A stretch of 64,000 bases of DNA from Croceicoccus estronivorus. Lineage in GTDB: Bacteria > Pseudomonadota > Alphaproteobacteria > Sphingomonadales > Sphingomonadaceae. The position numbers and the translations under genes were made by a program. Location of the stretch: assembly GCF_001625325.1 (NCBI RefSeq), contig NZ_JRQQ01000008.1, positions 62,001 to 126,000 of the forward strand, given 5' to 3'. The notes beneath the pieces were generated by a model that searched no databases, had not been told where the DNA came from, and was given only the letters and a program-made list of their open reading frames with translations. Positions 58,973-64,000 of this stretch are shown here, one piece after another. Position 1 is the first letter of the stretch; each line of letters begins with the position of its first letter.

Positions 58973-59455
58973 TCAGATCAGAGGCCGGAATTCTTCCAGC
59001 ACGGCGCGGTAAATCGTTTGCTTGAACGGGATGATCAGCGCTGGCAGGATTTCGGGGTCGACCCATTTCCATGCGCTGAATTCAGGCGGATTATGCGCCG
59101 CAAGGTCAATGTCTGCATCGTCGCCAGTCAGGCGGGCCAGAAACCATGTTTGCCGTTGCCCGATGTACTTGCCCTTCCAGAGCTTTCCTTTCAGTTCCCC
59201 GGGTAGATCGTAATAGAGTTCCCTGGCCATTTGTGCCTCGATCCGCACCTTGTTCGCGAGCAGGCCCGTTTCTTCCCACAGTTCGCGCAGCGCGGCATCG
59301 CCGCTGTCTTCCCCTTTGTCGATACCGCCCTGCGGCATTTGCCACCAGTCGCCTTCCTTGGTGTCGATGCGCTTTCCCACGAATGCAGAACCGGAAGCGT
59401 TGACCAACATGATGCCGGCGCACGGGCGATAAAGCTTGGGATCGGGATTTGTCAT
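58973..59455 (-). CDS. rppH: RNA pyrophosphohydrolase
   Basis: Removes pyrophosphate from the 5' end of mRNA and so starts decay. The 160-residue Nudix protein has the Nudix box from GGIDKGED to REL-EETG (43-65). The substrate marks of RppH, such as YRPCAGIMLVN and LWKGKYIGQRQTWFL, are present. It overlaps the esterase gene by 4 nt (59452-59455), so the two are translationally coupled. Confidence 0.92.
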   Translation of the reverse strand: MTNPDPKLYRPCAGIMLVNASGSAFVGKRIDTKEGDWWQMPQGGIDKGEDSGDAALRELWEETGLLANKVRIEAQMARELYYDLPGELKGKLWKGKYIGQRQTWFLARLTGDDADIDLAAHNPPEFSAWKWVDPEILPALIIPFKQTIYRAVLEEFRPLI

Positions 59456-60423
59456 GAATAGCGTTCCAGCATCTGTGTCATGGTTTGCAGAATGATTTCC
59501 AGGTCCTTTTGTGCGCTTGGGATCGCTTTGCGCAAGGTCATAAAACCATGGATCATCCCGGCAATTTCCAATGTTTGAAGCGGGGTTCCGGTTCCTGCCA
59601 GTTTGGTTCCATATTCGCGGCCTGAATCCCGTAACGGGTCAAGCGCAGCAGTGACCAGCAGGGTAGGCGGCATTTGCGCACCTGTGTGGAGAATGGGGTA
59701 GTGTCGTGGATCGTCCATGGGCGCCGCATAGGCTGAGTGAAACCGGAACATGGCCTCGCGAGTGAGGAAATGGCCGCTGCGGAACGCGCGATAGCTTTCG
59801 TGATCGCCGATTGGGCCGGTTAGCGGATAGACCGGAACCTGCATTGCGACTGGAAGCATTGCAGGCCGGGCTGATAGTGCTTGCGCGGTAACAATGGCGA
59901 GATTGCCGCCCGCACTGTCCCCCATGAGAATGAGCCCGCTAAGTGGCGCCCCAATGGCTTCCGCCAATTCCGGATGTTGTTGCGCGACCCAATATGCGGC
60001 AGCCGCGCAAGCGTTCGGGGCTGCGGGAAAAGGATGCTCGGGCGCCAGAGGATAATCGACGGCCACCAGAGGCAGGTTCGTTTGCACGGCGATTTCGCTG
60101 CACAGGCTGTCGTAGGAATCCAGATCGCCCAGCATGAAGCCGCCACCATGAAAATAGAGGATGACGGGCCCCTCTTCGCGCCCCTTGCTATCGGTGTGTG
60201 CATGATAAAGGCGCAAACGGAGCGGCCCAGTGGGGCCTGCGCATGAGAATTCGCGTATCGTTGCCAGCGTGTTCAGTTGTGTATCGGATTGCGCCAGCAT
60301 TTGAGAAAACGCGGCGCGTGCAAGAGGCAAATCGTCTCCCGGGATCAAGCCGTTGGCGCGTCCCTCCATCGACATGAGGAAAGCGCGAACATCCTCCCGA
60401 ACGTAACTGCTTGAGACATTCAT
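59452..60423 (-). CDS. Hormone-sensitive-lipase family esterase
   Basis: Esterase of 323 residues, family IV. HGGG (92-95) forms the oxyanion hole, the nucleophile Ser170 sits in GDSAGG, and Asp/His are in ALDPLRDSG and IAGMIHGFM. These enzymes split short-chain esters; the natural substrate is unknown. It precedes rppH with a 4-nt overlap on the same strand. Confidence 0.86.
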   Translation of the reverse strand: MNVSSSYVREDVRAFLMSMEGRANGLIPGDDLPLARAAFSQMLAQSDTQLNTLATIREFSCAGPTGPLRLRLYHAHTDSKGREEGPVILYFHGGGFMLGDLDSYDSLCSEIAVQTNLPLVAVDYPLAPEHPFPAAPNACAAAAYWVAQQHPELAEAIGAPLSGLILMGDSAGGNLAIVTAQALSARPAMLPVAMQVPVYPLTGPIGDHESYRAFRSGHFLTREAMFRFHSAYAAPMDDPRHYPILHTGAQMPPTLLVTAALDPLRDSGREYGTKLAGTGTPLQTLEIAGMIHGFMTLRKAIPSAQKDLEIILQTMTQMLERYS

Positions 60424-60571
60424 GATTATTCCTGCTTAAATTTCTGCTGGAAAATTGCCATTGCTGTTTGCCTTCCCCCAACAAAAACTTCATTGCCGCA
60501 GAACCGGTGTGGGAATAGTGCGTTGGTTATATCGCAACATCCGCCCATGCCGGGTGGGAAGAGGTGAGTGA

Positions 60572-62527
60572 ATGGCAAGTTCCGTGGCAGCGGCCGACAC
60601 GGCCCCTATTACACATACCGACGCGCCGGAGGCCGTGGTTGTCCGCTTTGCGGGCGATAGCGGCGACGGCATGCAGCTTACAGGTGGTCAGTTTACACTC
60701 TCCACCGCGCTGGCTGGAAATGATCTGGCTACGTTCCCTGATTTTCCGGCGGAAATTCGTGCGCCACAGGGGACCTTGTTCGGCGTATCCGCTTTCCAGA
60801 TCAATTTCGGGTCCACTGATATCAGTACAGCAGGCGATGCGCCGGATGTACTGGTCGCGATGAATCCGGCGGCGCTGAAGACCAACGTTGAAGCGCTCAA
60901 GCCCGGCGGGCTGATTATCGCTGATACGGGTGAGTTTACCAAGCGCAACCTCGAAAAGGCGAAGTACGACAGCAATCCGATTGAGGATGGCAGCCTTTCC
61001 AAATGGGATCTGCTGGCTTTCGACATCAGTGCGTTGACGATCGAGGCAGTGAAGCCTTTTGGTCTCGGCAACAAGGAAGCTCTGCGCTGCAAGAACATGT
61101 GGACGCTGGGGCTGGCATTGTGGATGTTCGACCGTGACCGGCAGCCGATTGTCGACTGGCTCAATTCCAAGTTTGCCAAGAAACCGGAAATTGCCGAAGC
61201 GAACATCGCGGCGCTCAACGCGGGCCATGCCTATGGTGAGACTGCGGAAATCGCTGGGCCGCTCCGCAAGCTGCATCTCGATCCGGTTCAACAGACGCCG
61301 GGTCTTTATCGCACGATTACCGGCGCAGAAGCGGTAAGCCTGGGGTTGGTTGCAGGCGCTCAGCTTGCGGGCCTGCAGATGTTCTTCGGCGGTTATCCGA
61401 TCACACCGGCGTCGGCGATCCTGCACAATCTTACCAAGATGAAGGAATTCGGGGTCACGACCTTCCAGGCGGAAGACGAGATCGCCGCAATCTGCTCCGC
61501 GATCGGCGCGTCTTATGCTGGTCACCTTGGGGTTACGTCTTCATCGGGCCCCGGCATCGCTCTCAAGGGCGAAGCGATGGGTTTGGCGGTCATGACTGAA
61601 TTGCCGCTGGTGATTGTCAATTCACAGCGTGGTGGGCCTTCAACGGGGCTTCCGACCAAGACGGAGCAATCCGATCTCTATCAGGCGATTTATGGCCGCA
61701 ATGGCGATACGCCGTTGCCCGTGATTGCTGCGCGCAGCCCTTCCGATGCGTTTGAATGCGCGATCGAAGCCTGCCGGATCGCGGTGCAGTTCATGACGCC
61801 GGTCATGCTGTTGACCGACGGCTATATCGGTAACGCGGCTGAGCCTTGGAAGGTGCCGGATCCGAACGATTATGACCCGTTCCCGGCGAAATTCCTGACC
61901 GAAAAGAATGGGCCGGACGATACGCTACTGCCTTACAAGCGTGATGGGCACGGCGTTCGCCCCTGGATCAAGCCCGGTACTCCCGGCCTGATGCATCGTA
62001 TTGGCGGGATCGAAAAGGCGATCGATACCGGCAATCTCGACTATGCGCCCACCACTCACCAGGCTCAGACGGACGCCCGCAAGGCGAAGGTTGATGGCGT
62101 GGCGAATGCGGTGCCGCTTCAGGACGTCAGCTTGGGGAATACTTCGGGCAAGCTGGCCGTGGTCGGCTGGGGTTCGACCTTCGGCCCGATCCATCAGGCA
62201 GTGCGGAGAGCGCGGGCCAAGGGGATGGACGTGAGCCATATTCATGTTCGCCATGTATGGCCGTTGCCGCGTAATCTGGGTGATTTGCTCAGGAGTTACA
62301 AAAAGATCCTGGTTCCCGAAATGAATACGGGTCAGTTCAAGACTGTGCTGCGCGATCAGTTCCTGGTCGATGCACAGCCTTTGAACAAGGTTTCGGGGCA
62401 GCCCTTTGCCATTGCGGAAATCGAAGCGGCGATCGCCGCGTTCTTCGATAATATTCCCGATAACGAAGGCGGGGAAGTGGAGCCGAACAGGAGCCAGCTT
62501 CCCAGCGTGAAGGCGGAAAATCAATGA
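60572..62527 (+). CDS. korA: 2-oxoacid:acceptor oxidoreductase subunit alpha (fused gamma-alpha)
   Basis: Large subunit of a ferredoxin-linked 2-oxoacid oxidoreductase, probably acting on 2-oxoglutarate. The 651-residue protein joins a gamma-type domain (about 25-210, VVRFAGDSGDGMQLTGGQF) to an alpha part (FFGGYPITPASAILHNL, SSSGPGIALKGEAMGLA, RGGPSTGLPTKTEQSDL). GAGGTGAG precedes the ATG. Its stop overlaps the korB start. The substrate is inferred from similarity to the KorAB pair known in other aerobes. Confidence 0.88.
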   Translation: MASSVAAADTAPITHTDAPEAVVVRFAGDSGDGMQLTGGQFTLSTALAGNDLATFPDFPAEIRAPQGTLFGVSAFQINFGSTDISTAGDAPDVLVAMNPAALKTNVEALKPGGLIIADTGEFTKRNLEKAKYDSNPIEDGSLSKWDLLAFDISALTIEAVKPFGLGNKEALRCKNMWTLGLALWMFDRDRQPIVDWLNSKFAKKPEIAEANIAALNAGHAYGETAEIAGPLRKLHLDPVQQTPGLYRTITGAEAVSLGLVAGAQLAGLQMFFGGYPITPASAILHNLTKMKEFGVTTFQAEDEIAAICSAIGASYAGHLGVTSSSGPGIALKGEAMGLAVMTELPLVIVNSQRGGPSTGLPTKTEQSDLYQAIYGRNGDTPLPVIAARSPSDAFECAIEACRIAVQFMTPVMLLTDGYIGNAAEPWKVPDPNDYDPFPAKFLTEKNGPDDTLLPYKRDGHGVRPWIKPGTPGLMHRIGGIEKAIDTGNLDYAPTTHQAQTDARKAKVDGVANAVPLQDVSLGNTSGKLAVVGWGSTFGPIHQAVRRARAKGMDVSHIHVRHVWPLPRNLGDLLRSYKKILVPEMNTGQFKTVLRDQFLVDAQPLNKVSGQPFAIAEIEAAIAAFFDNIPDNEGGEVEPNRSQLPSVKAENQ

Positions 62528-63540
62528 ACGAGATGACGACTATCACCACCACGCTCAAGGACTGGGAAACCGACCAGGAAGTTCGCTGGTGCCCTGGTTG
62601 TGGTGACTACGCAATTCTCAAGGCGGTGCAACGTACGCTGCCGGAGATCGGCGCGGATCCGGCCAATACAGTGTTCGTGTCGGGTATCGGCTGTTCAAGC
62701 CGGTTCCCTTACTACGTCGAAAGCTACGGCTTCCACACGATCCATGGTCGGGCCCCGGCATTCGCGACTGGTATAAAGCTGTCCAATCCGGAACTCGACG
62801 TTTGGCTGATCACTGGTGACGGTGATGGTATGTCGATCGGTGGCAATCATACGATGCACGTGATCCGCCGGAACCTGAATTGCCAGATCATGTTGTTCAA
62901 CAACGAGATCTACGGGCTGACGAAGGGGCAATATTCCCCGACCAGTCGGGTTGGCACATCCAGCCCTTCGACCCCGATGGGATCGGTCGATCGTCCTGCA
63001 TTGCCATGTGCTTTTGCACTCGGTTCCGGGGCACGTTTCATCGCTCGGGCCTATGACGTATCCAAGGATCTGTCGGGGGTATTGAAGGCCGCCCATGCGC
63101 ACAAGGGTGCGGCGTTTATCGAGATCTTCCAGAACTGCATCGTTTACAACAAGGATCGGTTCGACGATTTCACCGCCAAGGCCAATGCCGCCGGCAACCA
63201 GCTCTGGCTCACGAATGGCGAGCCAATGCTGTTCAACAAGGGCACACAGGGCATTGCGCTCGATCAGGAAAGCCTGACCTTGAAGGTGGTGGACGTGATC
63301 GATGGCGATTGGCAATCGGCCGGGGTCATTGTGCATGACGTGACCAATCGTTCCGTGGCTCATATGCTGGTTGAAATGCCGTTCGGTCCATTCCCGATGG
63401 CCTTGGGCGTCATCTATGATGATCCTCGTCCGACGTACGAAGAGTCGGTTCTGGGGCAGGATGCCAAGGCGCGTGAGGGTAAAGTTGCTGACCTCGGCAA
63501 GTTACTCGCCAAAGGGCAAACCTGGACTGTCGGGGAGTAA
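62524..63540 (+). CDS. korB: 2-oxoacid:acceptor oxidoreductase subunit beta
   Basis: Binds thiamine diphosphate and an iron-sulfur cluster. The 338-residue protein starts with the Cys pair WCPGCGDYAIL, then GIGCSSRFPYY. The TPP/metal site is GDGDGMSIGGNHTMHVIRRN and NNEIYGLTKGQYSPTS. It overlaps korA by 4 nt. No ferredoxin or delta-subunit gene is in the window, so electrons must go to a ferredoxin coded elsewhere. Confidence 0.9.
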   Translation: MNEMTTITTTLKDWETDQEVRWCPGCGDYAILKAVQRTLPEIGADPANTVFVSGIGCSSRFPYYVESYGFHTIHGRAPAFATGIKLSNPELDVWLITGDGDGMSIGGNHTMHVIRRNLNCQIMLFNNEIYGLTKGQYSPTSRVGTSSPSTPMGSVDRPALPCAFALGSGARFIARAYDVSKDLSGVLKAAHAHKGAAFIEIFQNCIVYNKDRFDDFTAKANAAGNQLWLTNGEPMLFNKGTQGIALDQESLTLKVVDVIDGDWQSAGVIVHDVTNRSVAHMLVEMPFGPFPMALGVIYDDPRPTYEESVLGQDAKAREGKVADLGKLLAKGQTWTVGE

Positions 63541-63585
63541 GGATCGGATTCGGCCTGTTCTTTGCGGTCGCTGCGATATGTGGAC

Positions 63586-63610
63586 ATCCGGGGGGATTTA
63601 CCCCCCGGAT
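63586..63610 (+). terminator. Stem-loop after korB
   Basis: ATCCGGGGGG and CCCCCCGGAT form a perfect 10-bp stem with loop ATTTA, 45 nt after the korB stop. There is no clear T-run, so termination is likely but not certain. Confidence 0.55.
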
Positions 63611-63656
63611 TCCTCCACTGAAAGCGACGTAGCGACATAGGCAGGCCCGGGCATCC

Positions 63657-64000
63657 ATGGATAATCTTACGCACAGTCTTACCGGATGGGTACTTGGCCA
63701 GGCCGGATTGAAATCAAAGACACGTAAAGGGCTGGCGGCGCTCATACTCGCCGCGAACATGCCCGATATAGACGTGTTCTTTGGCCATAGTTGCTGGGAC
63801 CCTTTGGCCACACACAGGGGTTTTACACATAGCCTGGCAGGTGGCTTTGTCCTCATGCCGCCTCTCCTCGCCGGGTTGCTCTGGCTGTTGGATCGATGGC
63901 AGGTAAACCGGGGTGCCTTGTTCAAGAGCGGCTTGCCGATGCATTTCGGCTGGCTGGTCGCGTTGTGTTATGTCGGCACTATAAGTCACCCTCTGCTGGA
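63657..64000 (+). CDS. YdjM-like membrane metal-dependent hydrolase, 5' part
   Basis: Open from the ATG at 63657 to the window edge (114 residues seen). The family marks are present: MDNLTHSLTGW at the start, AALILAANMPDIDVF and the block THRGFTHSLAGG, which probably binds metal. At least two hydrophobic segments follow. YdjM proteins are LexA-regulated in Escherichia coli, but no SOS box was recognised here. The stop lies outside the window. Confidence 0.78.
   Translation, partial: MDNLTHSLTGWVLGQAGLKSKTRKGLAALILAANMPDIDVFFGHSCWDPLATHRGFTHSLAGGFVLMPPLLAGLLWLLDRWQVNRGALFKSGLPMHFGWLVALCYVGTISHPLL

Overview
The window is an ordinary chromosomal stretch of an alphaproteobacterium, most likely of the order Sphingomonadales. 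The evidence is the split F0 operon with b and b' subunits in the order atpI-atpB-atpE-b'-b, the acidic FYDLN-type small protein, S9-like acidic tails on ribosomal proteins S16 and L9, a class II (CP4-like) AroA, and moderately high GC. No prophage, CRISPR array, integron or intact insertion sequence was seen. Almost every gene is intact and most are housekeeping genes, so this is core rather than accessory DNA. The one clear piece of mobile DNA is a decayed IS200/IS605-type transposase gene near 3.4-3.7 kb.

Layout: 0-3.2 kb, end of a DUF1318 gene, then the F0 part of ATP synthase. 3.2-3.9 kb, IS200 remnant. 3.9-8.4 kb, an aroA-membrane protein-cmk-rpsA run on the minus strand, with a long structured leader before rpsA. 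8.5-12.7 kb, a zinc-ribbon acidic protein, tRNA-Ala(GGC), then ffh-rpsP-rimM-trmD-rplS. 12.8-15.1 kb, an amino acid permease and asd. 15.1-18.3 kb, a marR-emrA-emrB efflux operon. 18.4-20.5 kb, a hydrolase facing the rpsF-rpsR-rplI operon. 20.7-23.7 kb, an exported protein and a Mur-ligase/LD-carboxypeptidase pair that looks like cell-wall recycling. 23.7-28.1 kb, fabD-fabG, dnaN and an adrenodoxin-type ferredoxin reductase.

28.3-37.4 kb is the most distinctive part. Three cyclic-di-GMP proteins with both GGDEF and EAL domains (two of them also with PilZ) surround lepA. They are followed by a 54-residue Flp-type pilin gene on the other strand, too short for usual ORF cut-offs. 37.7-44.3 kb holds bamD, recN, a DUF4396 membrane protein, ligA and a short-chain dehydrogenase. 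44.3-47.1 kb has metY, a VOC protein and prmA on the minus strand. 47.2-50.4 kb has sdhC-sdhD-sdhA but no sdhB; a group III truncated haemoglobin sits where sdhB might be expected. 50.4-60.4 kb carries an lldD-like FMN enzyme, creD, a neutral zinc protease with an exported partner, 3-hydroxybutyrate dehydrogenase, guaB, a rRNA m5C methyltransferase, a TPR protein, rppH and an HSL-family esterase. 60.6-63.5 kb is a 2-oxoacid:ferredoxin oxidoreductase (korAB), and the window ends inside a YdjM-like membrane hydrolase gene.

Functional links: KorAB and the ferredoxin reductase could share a ferredoxin pool. The Mur ligase and LD-carboxypeptidase could salvage wall peptides. The GGDEF/EAL proteins may tie surface attachment (Flp pilus) to cyclic-di-GMP. 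Many genes are separated by clear stem-loop terminators, listed individually. All homology statements come from reading motifs by eye; no database search was run.
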